Source of the DNA: 13-2-20CM-68-14 sp046723355
GTDB taxonomy: Bacteria; Actinomycetota; Thermoleophilia; Gaiellales; Gaiellaceae
DNA: 22,026 nucleotides
NCBI GenBank assembly: GCA_046723355.1
Contig: JBKOUJ010000097.1
Location: 1-22,026, forward strand
Direction: 5' to 3'
In this document: piece by piece, positions 7,693-14,618 of the stretch
How the letters are laid out: the number at the start of each line of letters is the position of its first letter
Position numbering within the stretch: position 1 is the first letter of the stretch
Notes under the pieces: model-generated
The model's database searches: none
What the model was told of the DNA's origin: nothing
Seen by the model: the letters and a program-made list of their open reading frames with translations, nothing else
Position numbers and translations under genes: made by a program

Positions 7693-7727
7693 AAAAAAAG
7701 GAGGCCCGCCGAGCGGCGGGCCTCCTT
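7693..7727 (-). terminator. Rho-independent terminator of the metallopeptidase gene
   Basis: A perfect 13-bp stem (AAGGAGGCCCGCC with GGCGGGCCTCCTT, 7698-7727) around a 4-base loop; on the minus strand it runs into seven T residues (7699-7693). It begins about 20 bases after the stop codon at 7747. This is a textbook intrinsic terminator. Confidence 0.93.
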
Positions 7728-7746
7728 GTGCGATCGAGGCGTCGGC

Positions 7747-10173
7747 TCAGCCGCCGGGCTGGACGACGTCGTTCGCTCTGAGCGTGTACCGCGCGTACTG
7801 GTTGATCGACTCCGTGGGCTCGTCGTACATGACGAGGGCCGCGACGACGTCGATCTTCGAATCGCTCGTCATCAGCTTGTCGAGCGCACCCACCTTCAGC
7901 TCGCCCCTGAAGTTCGACGTCAGCGGCATCGAGCCGACGAACGCCTTCTTGCCATCGGACGAGTAGCCGACGATCTGGACGGTGTAGCCGTTCACCGGGA
8001 TCGGCTTGATCTGAGTGAACGTCTGCCAGCCGGCCAGCGACGAGCCCTCCGAGATCACCGTGCTGTTGATCTTGATGTTGTCCACCCAGACGCCGTCGCC
8101 GCGGGTGTTCGCGTCCGTGATGTAGCGGAACGCGAGCAGGACCGTTTGCCCGGCGTACGGGGTGAGGTCGAACGACTCGGTCTTCCAGCCGCCGCTCTCG
8201 CCGTTGAGGCCGGGGCAGTTGTTCTTCAGCGCCGGCTCGGCCCCCGGATCGAGGGCGCAGGTCGTGTCGGCGTTGGCGAGGCTGTGGTATGTCGCCCCGC
8301 CGTCGGTCGAGACCTGGATGAAGAATGAGTCGAACGTGGGCTCGGTGCTGTACAGCGTGTCGAACGTGAGCGTCGGGCCCCCGGCAGGAACCGAGACCGA
8401 ATGCACGATCGCTGCGTCCTTGTTGTCCGCGTCGGGAGCGGCCAGCGCCGCATCACCGGCGTGGTCAGGCGCGCTCATCGTCACCGTCCACTCGACAGGC
8501 AGGGGCTCGAGTGTCCTCGCCCCGACGAACGAGAGCGACTTGAGGGACTTGGCCGACAGGTAGTGGCCCGCACCATCCCGAAGCCGCACGTAGTCCGACC
8601 CGTTCGGCGGCGCCCCGGGCGTCGAGTACGCGTCCGGGTTATCCCAGTTGATCCCCGCGTCGAGCGCGTCGATCTGGTAGCGCGCCGCCTTCGACGCGCC
8701 GACATCGTCGTCGCCGACCGCCTTGCCGTCGATTCGCAGGTTGGCTCCTCGATCGATGACTCCGTCGAGCGCCATCGCAGCAGCCCAGCGGTGGATCACC
8801 TCAGCCGCGCTCGCACGGTTCCCCAAGGTGTCCTGGAGCCCCGGCAAACCGGAGATCGGATTGCGGTGCAGCTGAGTCATGAACGTCCGCCCGTACTGGC
8901 TCGACAGATACTCCATGAAGGAGAAGGCCGCCCCGTAGTCGCAGAGGATCTCTCCGTCTCCTTGATCGCCCCAAAGCGTTAAGGAGTTTTCGGGCCCGCC
9001 TCCTCGCGGGTTCGGATTGGCGTCGGTCTGGAACACCAGGTTGCCCATGAAGCACTGCAGGTGGCTGTCGAACCCGATCTGCGAGACCGGGCGCGTAGCG
9101 AAGTCGTAGCCCGTCACGTCGATCGCGAAGTCGGACAGGCCTTCGTTGATGAAGTTGACCTCGGTCGGATCCTGGTAGTACTGGAGCAGGTGCTGGTACT
9201 CGTGCGCGAACACGCCTTCGTACAGGAAGGGCCGTGCCGGAGCGCTCGTGCACAGGTTGCCTGGGACGGGCTCGTGCGGCGGGTTCGCACCCGTGCGATG
9301 GAGCCAGTCGAAGGCGTCGATCGTCATGACGTTGCGATCGAACAGCTCGTTCAGGCCGGACGAGAAGAAGCCAGCGATGTACGAGTTGCCCTGCGTGTTG
9401 TTGAAGTCGCGCAGGTTCGAGTCGCGAACGTTGTCGATCAGGACGACGGTCTTCTCACCGGCCCCTGACGAGTCCGACGGCACGCCGTTCAGCGGCGCAA
9501 GCGGCGTCTGGTTGGTTCCGTCCCGGTCGGGGGCGACGCTGAACTCGACCGACTCCTTCGGGAGGATGTTGTTGTCGAACTGATCCATCAGGTAGTTCAC
9601 TTGAGCGCCGGTGATCGTCGTCCGCGCGCCGTTCCGGCAGTCGCCGGACTGGAAGTCGGTGCCGACGGTCGTGATGCCGTTGAAGGGCCGCGCGACCGGA
9701 GTGGCGACCCAGACCTCGGTATGGGCGCTGACACCCTGAAGCGTGTACTGCTTGCGGTAGAACCCGGCGCTGTCGTCGAGAGCAACCCACGTCCGCGTCG
9801 TCCCGACCGAGGGCGACACGCCGAACTTCTGGATCCTGCTGCTCCTGCGAAGCTGCTTGCGCGCCTTCTGCGGCTTGGCTCGGCGCGCCTTTGCCTGTTG
9901 GACGAGTGTCTTGAGCGCGACGGTTTTGTGGGCGCCGACCTGCACGGGTACGCGCGAGTTGACCCCGAGGAACCGGCTCGCGTCGACGATGCCGCCGTGC
10001 GACCTGCCCTGGAGCTGGAGAAGCCCAAGGCGCTTCGCAGAAGCGGCCTGCGATTCACCGGCCGCTCCGGCCCCGCCGGCGGCGAAAACGACCCCCGCGA
10101 GAATGATGAGTGCGACGGCCGGCAACGCCGTTCGTCGCCGGAAGCGCGGAGCGCCCCCTCCTCTGAGACTCAT
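7747..10173 (-). CDS. Secreted zinc metallopeptidase, immune-inhibitor-A/M30-like
   Basis: 808 residues from ATG at 10173 with AAAGGAG upstream. Residues 16-38 are a signal peptide after a basic n-region. The zinc site is HEYQH (His324, Glu325, His328) with a downstream NEGLSDFA whose Glu344 is the probable third ligand, the gluzincin-type arrangement of M6 and M30 peptidases. Residues about 90-115 form a very basic stretch (QQAKARRAKPQKARKQLRR), possibly a propeptide segment. The C-terminal third resembles the jelly-roll domain of InhA-type proteases: FIQVSTDGGATYHSL, ESFDLTPYAGQTVLLAFRYI and DGVWVDNIKI near residues 620-710. A beta-rich tail follows and no membrane anchor is seen. The product is predicted to be an extracellular endopeptidase; substrate unknown. 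It has its own promoter and terminator and so appears monocistronic. Confidence 0.9.
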   Translation of the reverse strand: MSLRGGGAPRFRRRTALPAVALIILAGVVFAAGGAGAAGESQAASAKRLGLLQLQGRSHGGIVDASRFLGVNSRVPVQVGAHKTVALKTLVQQAKARRAKPQKARKQLRRSSRIQKFGVSPSVGTTRTWVALDDSAGFYRKQYTLQGVSAHTEVWVATPVARPFNGITTVGTDFQSGDCRNGARTTITGAQVNYLMDQFDNNILPKESVEFSVAPDRDGTNQTPLAPLNGVPSDSSGAGEKTVVLIDNVRDSNLRDFNNTQGNSYIAGFFSSGLNELFDRNVMTIDAFDWLHRTGANPPHEPVPGNLCTSAPARPFLYEGVFAHEYQHLLQYYQDPTEVNFINEGLSDFAIDVTGYDFATRPVSQIGFDSHLQCFMGNLVFQTDANPNPRGGGPENSLTLWGDQGDGEILCDYGAAFSFMEYLSSQYGRTFMTQLHRNPISGLPGLQDTLGNRASAAEVIHRWAAAMALDGVIDRGANLRIDGKAVGDDDVGASKAARYQIDALDAGINWDNPDAYSTPGAPPNGSDYVRLRDGAGHYLSAKSLKSLSFVGARTLEPLPVEWTVTMSAPDHAGDAALAAPDADNKDAAIVHSVSVPAGGPTLTFDTLYSTEPTFDSFFIQVSTDGGATYHSLANADTTCALDPGAEPALKNNCPGLNGESGGWKTESFDLTPYAGQTVLLAFRYITDANTRGDGVWVDNIKINSTVISEGSSLAGWQTFTQIKPIPVNGYTVQIVGYSSDGKKAFVGSMPLTSNFRGELKVGALDKLMTSDSKIDVVAALVMYDEPTESINQYARYTLRANDVVQPGG

Positions 10174-10289
10174 GCCCTCTCCTTTCGATGCATGTGGAGA
10201 AGCGACGACGTGCAGCGCAAAGGCTTCGTTAAGCGCGTTATCCCCTCCTATCGCCTGCGCAGCTGCCCACCCCTCTCCCGGACAGAAAG

Positions 10290-10318
10290 ATGATCCGAGA
10301 TTGTGTTTTCGATGTCAA
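10290..10318 (-). promoter_or_regulatory. Sigma70-like promoter of the metallopeptidase gene
   Basis: On the minus strand a perfect TTGACA (10318-10313) is followed after 17 bases by GATCAT (10295-10290), which keeps the two most important -10 positions. The start would be near 10283, leaving about 110 bases of leader. That leader contains GGATAACGCGCTTAACGAAG but no riboswitch that I can recognise. Confidence 0.6.
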
Positions 10319-10338
10319 GCGGAGGGAAGGCGCGTCTA

Positions 10339-10539
10339 TCAGGAAGCGGCGTACAGCCGCCGGCGCTCCGGCGGTCGCTCGCGCAGCATCCGGCGCAGCT
10401 TCTCGGTGAGATCCGCCACCGAGGCCCAGCCGACGTAGTCGCAGCGCCGGCACTCGCCGGCTTGCATGTGCTCGCCGTGCCGCGCTGTGATCTGCCTGAC
10501 GTCGCCGCAGCGGAGACACTCGATCATGAGCGTGTCCAT
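10339..10539 (-). CDS. Small zinc-ribbon protein, unknown function
   Basis: 66 residues. Two CxxC pairs (Cys8/Cys11 in CLRC and Cys30/Cys33 in CRRC) spaced like a zinc ribbon make a single-metal-site fold likely. The C-terminal half is a basic amphipathic helix (VADLTEKLRRMLRERPPERR). Such small ribbon proteins often bind nucleic acid or a partner protein, but no specific role is visible. ATG 10539 is taken as the start; ATG at 10527 is possible. No clear ribosome site is present. It is divergent from the P1 peptidase with 80 bases between the starts, and the metallopeptidase promoter starts about 20 bases past its stop. Confidence 0.7.
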   Translation of the reverse strand: MDTLMIECLRCGDVRQITARHGEHMQAGECRRCDYVGWASVADLTEKLRRMLRERPPERRRLYAAS

Positions 10540-10574
10540 GGCGGCTTGAATCGGCGGTTCCGGCCGGCGAGGCC

Positions 10575-10590
10575 TCCCTCGAACGAGGGA
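10575..10590. promoter_or_regulatory. Inverted repeat between divergent starts (candidate operator)
   Basis: TCCCTCG-AA-CGAGGGA: perfect 7-base arms separated by two bases, nearly centred between the zinc-ribbon start (10539) and the peptidase start (10620). The loop is too short for a good RNA hairpin, which favours a dimeric protein-binding site. No regulator is identified. Confidence 0.4.
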
Positions 10591-10619
10591 TCGGCCCGGC
10601 GCGCGCGAACGTTTCGCGC

Positions 10620-11660
10620 GTGCGCGCGCGTGAGCTTGGAATCGCGATCGGCGAGGCCAAGCCCGGGCCGAACAACGCGATCACGGACGTCGCGGGGGCT
10701 AGCGTCGGCCACACGACGTTGATCGAGGGCGACAGCGTCCGCACCGGCGTCACCGTTCTGTTCCCGCACGAAGGCGACCCGGCAGCAGACCCTGTCTTCG
10801 CGGCTTCGCACCGGCTGAACGGAAACGGCGAGCTGACCGGGCTCGAGTGGGTGCGGGAATCCGGCCTGCTGACATCCCCGGTCGGGCTGACGAACACGTT
10901 CAGCGTCGGGGTCGTCCGCGACGCGCTTGTCGCGGCCGCGCCTCCCGAGCCTGACTGGCACCTCCCGGTCGTCGGCGAGACGTACGACGGATTCCTCAAC
11001 GACATCCGCGGGATGCACGTGCGCCACGAGCACGTCGACGCGGCGATCGGCGCAGCCGCGACTGGGCCCGTCGCCGAAGGCAGCGTCGGCGGCGGGACCG
11101 GGATGATCTGCCACGACTTCAAGGGCGGCATTGGCACCGCCTCGCGCGTCGTCGGCGAGCACGTGGTCGGCGTGCTAGTGCAGGCCAACTATGGCCGGCG
11201 GCGCCGTTTTCGCGTGGACGGGCTGCCGGTAGGCGAGGCGATCGGAGAGCGGATCCCGTTACGGGGCCGCGGCGCCGACGGCGGCGGGTCGATCATCGGC
11301 ATCGTCGGGACCGATGCGCCGCTCCTACCGCATCAGTGCGCAAGGCTCGCCCAACGCGCGGCCCTCGGGGTTGCGCGCGTCGGCGGCGTCGGGGAGCACT
11401 CGAGCGGCGACCTTTTCCTCGCCTACGCGACAGGCAACCGCGGCCTCGCCTCGCTAGAGCAGCCGGGTGAGGTTGCGTTGCGCATGCAGTCGTACGCACA
11501 CGCGAACGCGCTCTTCGACGCGGTCATCGAGGCGACGGAGGAAGCGATTCTGAACGCACTGCTCGGGGCCGAAACGATGACAGGCCGCGACGGCAACACC
11601 GTTTACGCGCTCGACCCGGAGGTGCTGGTCGACACCCTGGCGCGGCTTCGGCCGGCCTAA
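10620..11660 (+). CDS. P1-family (S58, DmpA-like) self-processing aminopeptidase
   Basis: 346 residues. The family includes DmpA and BapA, Ntn-type hydrolases that cut themselves into alpha and beta chains; the new N-terminal serine then acts as nucleophile on N-terminal residues of peptides, D-amino-acid amides or beta-peptides. Matching blocks are GPNNAITDVAGASVGHTTL (18-36), the glycine-rich GSVGGGTGMICHDFKGGIGT (154-173) and GGGSIIGIVGTDAPLLPHQ (221-239). By analogy cleavage is predicted between Gly223 and Ser224. The downstream segment with SSGDLFLAYATGN is also family-typical. No signal peptide, so cytoplasmic. GTG 10620 is used because family homology begins almost at once (LGIAIGEAKPG); no good ribosome site is seen. 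The stop overlaps that of the convergent reductase by three bases. Confidence 0.92.
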   Translation: MRARELGIAIGEAKPGPNNAITDVAGASVGHTTLIEGDSVRTGVTVLFPHEGDPAADPVFAASHRLNGNGELTGLEWVRESGLLTSPVGLTNTFSVGVVRDALVAAAPPEPDWHLPVVGETYDGFLNDIRGMHVRHEHVDAAIGAAATGPVAEGSVGGGTGMICHDFKGGIGTASRVVGEHVVGVLVQANYGRRRRFRVDGLPVGEAIGERIPLRGRGADGGGSIIGIVGTDAPLLPHQCARLAQRAALGVARVGGVGEHSSGDLFLAYATGNRGLASLEQPGEVALRMQSYAHANALFDAVIEATEEAILNALLGAETMTGRDGNTVYALDPEVLVDTLARLRPA

Positions 11661-12664
11661 TCGGTCGAGTACTTCGGCTGCACTTTCTCGCCGCGGATAG
11701 CGGCGATGGCGTTGTTGGCCGCGATCGCGGCCTCGGCCATGCCGATCGTGATCAGCGTGATCTTGCCGGGGTACCCGGCGACGTCCCCCGCCGCGTAGAC
11801 GCGCGGCAGGTTCGTCTCGCAGGTGGTCGGGTCGATCTTGATCTGACGCTTTCCCTCCAGCTCCAGCCCCCAGTCGGCGATCGCGCCGAGGTGTGAGTGG
11901 AAGCCGAGCAGCGTGATCAGCGCATCGCATTCGACTTCCTCGGTGTCTCCGCTCTTGGTGTTCTCCACCGTGACGGCGTTGATGTGGCCGTCGCCGTGGA
12001 CCGCCCGCACCTCGTAGGGGGTGAGGATCTTGACCCGGCCCTGGCTCTCGAGCTCTCTCGCCTCGTTGACCGACGACTCCAGCGCGCGAAAGTTGTCGCG
12101 CCGGTGCACCAGCGCGATCGGATGCTTCGCCGTGTCCTGGAGCCCAAGCGTCCAATCGAGCGCGCTATCGCCGCCGCCCACGATCACGCAGGTGCGATCG
12201 CGGAAGACGTCCTTCTGGCGCACGAAGTAGTGGAGACCCTTCCCCTCCCAGTCGTCGATGTCGTCGATCCCAAGCTTGCGGGGCTCGAAGGCCCCGTGCC
12301 CGGCGGTGATGATCAGCGCCCGGCTCAGGTGGGGCCCGCCCTTGTCGGTCGTGACCGAGAGCAACTCTTCGCCGTTCTGGCTCAGCCGCTCAAGGCTCTG
12401 AACCTCCTCGCCGAGCAGCACCTCGGCGCCGTACTGGAGGCCCTGCTCCGCGCAAAGCTCGACGAGCGCTTGGCCTTGGATCTTCGGGTAGCCGGCGACG
12501 TCGTATACGTGCTTCTCGGGATAGACCGCCGCAACCTGCCCGCCGAGCTGCTCGAGGCTCTCGACGATCCGCACCGAAGCGTCGCGATGGCCGGCGTAGT
12601 AGGCGGCCGCGAGGCCCGCGGGGCCGGCGCCCAGGATCGTGATGTCGACGACGCCGTCGCTCAC
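11657..12664 (-). CDS. Type-2 ferredoxin-NADP reductase (thioredoxin-reductase fold)
   Basis: 335 residues from GTG at 12664. The frame stays open upstream, but that sequence is shadow of the neighbouring gene and family homology begins at DITILGAGPAGLAAAYYAG, the FAD dinucleotide-binding motif. A second GxGxxG-type motif, VIVGGGDSALDW (160-171), with HRRDNFRA (187-194) binds NAD(P)H. The C-terminal GDVAGYPGKITLITIGMAEA completes the FAD site. The redox CxxC of true thioredoxin reductase, normally just before GGGDSA, is absent (HYFVRQKDVFRDRT is there instead). This is diagnostic of the YumC-type ferredoxin/flavodoxin reductase. It passes electrons between NADPH and ferredoxin in the cytoplasm. 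It is last in an operon after erpA and a lipoprotein gene, 10 bases after the latter's stop. Confidence 0.92.
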   Translation of the reverse strand: MSDGVVDITILGAGPAGLAAAYYAGHRDASVRIVESLEQLGGQVAAVYPEKHVYDVAGYPKIQGQALVELCAEQGLQYGAEVLLGEEVQSLERLSQNGEELLSVTTDKGGPHLSRALIITAGHGAFEPRKLGIDDIDDWEGKGLHYFVRQKDVFRDRTCVIVGGGDSALDWTLGLQDTAKHPIALVHRRDNFRALESSVNEARELESQGRVKILTPYEVRAVHGDGHINAVTVENTKSGDTEEVECDALITLLGFHSHLGAIADWGLELEGKRQIKIDPTTCETNLPRVYAAGDVAGYPGKITLITIGMAEAAIAANNAIAAIRGEKVQPKYSTD

Positions 12665-12674
12665 GAAGCTGATG

Positions 12675-13133
12675 CTAGACGCAGTCGCCGGCTTCGAAGT
12701 CCGCGTGGCCGCGGCCGGGCTGGCAGCGCTGCGTCCGGACGGCCGATTCGAGCCTCCAGCCGCCCTCGTCGGGGACGAAGCGCAGAACGTCGCGGGTGGC
12801 GCGGACCGAGTCGTCGGCAAGGCCGTCCAGGACGACCGTGACGGTGGTTGGACCCCCGCCCTCCGGCGAGGCCTGGGCTTGCGTCGTCGTCAGCGCGACC
12901 TGCTGGCGGTCGGCCCGCACGTACTCGAGGGCGAGCTGCGTGGGAGAAGCAGAGCCCGGACGATCCTTCAGGTACTCGTTGAACGACGCCACGACCTGCT
13001 TGTCGTTGCCGCCCGTCATCGGCGCGCCGCTCCAGGAAGCGGTCGTCGTCGAGCTCGCGTGCTTGGACGCCGAGCCGCAGCCCGCCACAAGCGCCGCTGA
13101 AAGGAAGAGGACTAGTGGCAGCCGGAACCGCAA
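12675..13133 (-). CDS. Small lipoprotein, unknown function
   Basis: 152 residues from TTG at 13133. The N-terminus LRFRLPLVLFLSAALVAGC is a clear lipoprotein signal with lipobox LVAGC (Cys19). The mature part has an STTTASWSG linker, an amphipathic segment (NDKQVVASFNEYLKDRPG), a strand-rich region (TTVTVVLDGL, DVLRFVPDEGGWRLES) and two C-terminal cysteines (QRC and GDC) that may pair. No named family recognised. The start lies 22 bases inside the 3' end of erpA with GGAAGG about 12 bases before the TTG, implying translational coupling. The frame can be read much further upstream, but that is the arginine-rich shadow of erpA. Placement between erpA and the ferredoxin reductase makes a redox or metal-related envelope role conceivable but unproven. 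Confidence 0.8.
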   Translation of the reverse strand: MRFRLPLVLFLSAALVAGCGSASKHASSTTTASWSGAPMTGGNDKQVVASFNEYLKDRPGSASPTQLALEYVRADRQQVALTTTQAQASPEGGGPTTVTVVLDGLADDSVRATRDVLRFVPDEGGWRLESAVRTQRCQPGRGHADFEAGDCV

Positions 13134-13510
13134 CCAGCAGCGCCTTCCGGCGCCTCTCCCTCCTCGACCTGGAAGGAGTGCCCGCAGCCGCACGATGCGG
13201 AGACGTTGGGGTTGTTGATCGCGAAGCCGGCCTGAAGGCCATCGACCCAGTCGATCTCCGTGCCTGCCAGGTACGGCGCGCTGAACGGGTCGACGACGAC
13301 GTCGATGCCGTTCACGTGGAGCTCGTTGTCGCCCTCGGTCGGCCCGCGGTCGAAGCCGAGCGCGTACTGGAAGCCGGAGCAGCCGCCGCCCTGAACGGCG
13401 ATCCGCAGGACTGCCGCCTCGCCCTCCGGCTCCTCGGACATCAGCTCGCGAATCTTGGCCGCCGCGCTCTCGGTGAGCGTGACGAGAGTTGGCTGCTCGA
13501 CCGTTGCCAC
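13112..13510 (-). CDS. erpA: Iron-sulfur cluster insertion protein, ErpA/IscA/HesB family
   Basis: 132 residues from GTG at 13510. A-type Fe-S carrier that receives clusters from the SUF machinery and passes them to apo-proteins in the cytoplasm. The three ligand cysteines are present: Cys44 in GGGCSGF and Cys107/Cys109 in SASCGCG, with the usual 62-residue gap. NELHVNGIDVVVDPFSAPYL and GTEIDWVDGLQAGFAINNPN are family blocks. After the normal end near GHSFQV there is an extra tail that ends GCGSGCH, adding Cys127, Cys131 and a terminal His. The start is set by homology and by a -10-like hexamer 6 bases upstream; the longer frame is non-homologous. It is first gene of a three-gene operon and divergent from nuoA, whose complex is a major Fe-S consumer. 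Confidence 0.93.
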   Translation of the reverse strand: MATVEQPTLVTLTESAAAKIRELMSEEPEGEAAVLRIAVQGGGCSGFQYALGFDRGPTEGDNELHVNGIDVVVDPFSAPYLAGTEIDWVDGLQAGFAINNPNVSASCGCGHSFQVEEGEAPEGAAGCGSGCH

Positions 13511-13516
13511 GGTCGC

Positions 13517-13522
13517 ATCGTA
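13517..13522 (-). promoter_or_regulatory. -10 hexamer for a leaderless erpA transcript
   Basis: The minus strand reads TACGAT, exactly 6 bases, then GTG at 13510. This is the classic actinobacterial leaderless layout in which the start codon is the first transcribed base. There is no ribosome site upstream of the GTG, which agrees. The -35 region is not clear. Confidence 0.55.
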
Positions 13523-13674
13523 GCAGCGTCCTCTGCGGGCACCAGCCCCTCGAATTCCCGGACTTTGTAACACCTGTCTCCCGCAATTTTCCAGGGGTTT
13601 CGGTCCCCCTCGTGCCACCCCGCCGAGACTTGATACGTTCCGGCGCGCCAGGGGCTAGGCGCGGGAGGAAAAGC

Positions 13675-14037
13675 TTGCTCGACAACTGGCTGCCGTTCCT
13701 GATCTACGCGCTCTTCGCGGCCGCGATCCCGACCTCCATGGTCGTCGGGTCGTTCGTGCTCGCGACCCGCCCGAAGCGCAGAACCCGCACTCGCGGGATC
13801 CCGTTCGAGTCCGGCGTCTCGACCGGCCCGCTGCGTCGGCAGCGCTTCACGATCAGCTTCTACCTGACGGCGATGCTCTTCATCGTCTTCGACATCGAGA
13901 TCGTCTTCCTCTATCCGCTCGGCGTCGTCCTCCACCAGCTCGCCTGGTTCGGCTTCGCCGAGTTCGCGTTCTTTCTGCTGATCCTTTTGGTCGCGTACGT
14001 GTACGTCTGGCGCAAGGGCGCCCTCGAGTGGCAGTAG
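13675..14037 (+). CDS. nuoA: NADH-quinone oxidoreductase subunit A
   Basis: 120 residues from TTG at 13675, preceded by a strong GGGAGGAAAA ribosome site; the open frame upstream lacks homology. It is a membrane subunit of complex I with three predicted helices: near 8-29, 64-85 and 92-111. The conserved loop with the glutamate and the FDIE motif is present: GIPFESGV (about 42-49) and FYLTAMLFIVFDIEIVFLYP. NuoA lies next to the quinone-entry region and its loop helps couple electron transfer to proton pumping. First gene of the nuo operon. Its promoter should lie in 13511-13674, the 164-base gap shared with erpA, but I see no convincing hexamer pair there; TTGATA at 13630 lacks a good -10. 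Confidence 0.95.
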   Translation: MLDNWLPFLIYALFAAAIPTSMVVGSFVLATRPKRRTRTRGIPFESGVSTGPLRRQRFTISFYLTAMLFIVFDIEIVFLYPLGVVLHQLAWFGFAEFAFFLLILLVAYVYVWRKGALEWQ

Positions 14038-14618
14038 AGAAGAAGCAGTCGTCCGCCCTCGCCGCGGTCGGCGTCAAGACGGAGCGCGTCCTCTGGCCCG
14101 GGAAGGGACCCACCCATTTCGAGCAGGAGCTCGGCGACATCGAGTCGCGGCTCGGGATGACGACGCTCGAGAAGGCGGTCGCCTGGGCGCAGACGAAGTC
14201 GATGTGGCCAGACACGTTCGGGCTGGCCTGCTGCGCGATCGAGATGATGTCGATCGTCTCGTCGCGCTACGACATCGCGCGCTTCGGGATGGAGGCGTTC
14301 CGCTCCTCGCCGCGCCAGGCCGACCTGCTGATCATCTCCGGCCGCGTCGCCCAGAAGATGGCGGCGCCGATCAAGCAGATCTACGACCAGATGCTGGAGC
14401 CGAAGTGGGTGATCGCGATGGGCGCCTGCGCGAGCTCGGGCGGCATGTTCAACAACTACGCCGTCCTCCAGAGCGTCGACAAGATCCTGCCGGTCGACGT
14501 CTACGTGCCCGGCTGCCCGCCGCGGCCCGAGGGCCTGATGGAGGGAATCGTCCGCCTGCACGAGCGCGTCCAGGCGGGCATCCCGTCTGCCTATGAAGTG
14601 GGTGGGGTAGCGAAGTAA
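14028..14618 (+). CDS. nuoB: NADH-quinone oxidoreductase subunit B (cluster N2)
   Basis: 196 residues from GTG at 14028, which overlaps the end of nuoA by 10 bases. Peripheral-arm subunit that holds the terminal [4Fe-4S] cluster N2, the donor to quinone. All four ligands are visible: the tandem pair Cys68-Cys69 in GLACCAIEMM, Cys134 in MGACASSGGMF and Cys163 in VPGCPPRPE. The N-terminal 30 residues (KKQSSALAAVGVKTE) are a lineage-specific extension. No membrane segment. The next gene begins directly after its TAA. Confidence 0.97.
   Translation: MAVEKKQSSALAAVGVKTERVLWPGKGPTHFEQELGDIESRLGMTTLEKAVAWAQTKSMWPDTFGLACCAIEMMSIVSSRYDIARFGMEAFRSSPRQADLLIISGRVAQKMAAPIKQIYDQMLEPKWVIAMGACASSGGMFNNYAVLQSVDKILPVDVYVPGCPPRPEGLMEGIVRLHERVQAGIPSAYEVGGVAK

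Noticed and set aside
12665..12820. A 52-residue N-terminal extension of the ferredoxin reductase
   Set aside because: The extension is Ser/Pro/Ala-rich shadow of the lipoprotein gene; the FAD motif starts immediately after GTG 12664.
13593..13610. AGGGG...CCCCT hairpin in the erpA-nuoA gap
   Set aside because: Only five pairs around an eight-base loop, expected by chance in such GC-rich DNA.
13630..13660. TTGATA as the -35 of the nuo promoter
   Set aside because: No acceptable -10 lies 16-18 bases downstream; the nearest, CTAGGC, is poorly matched and poorly spaced.
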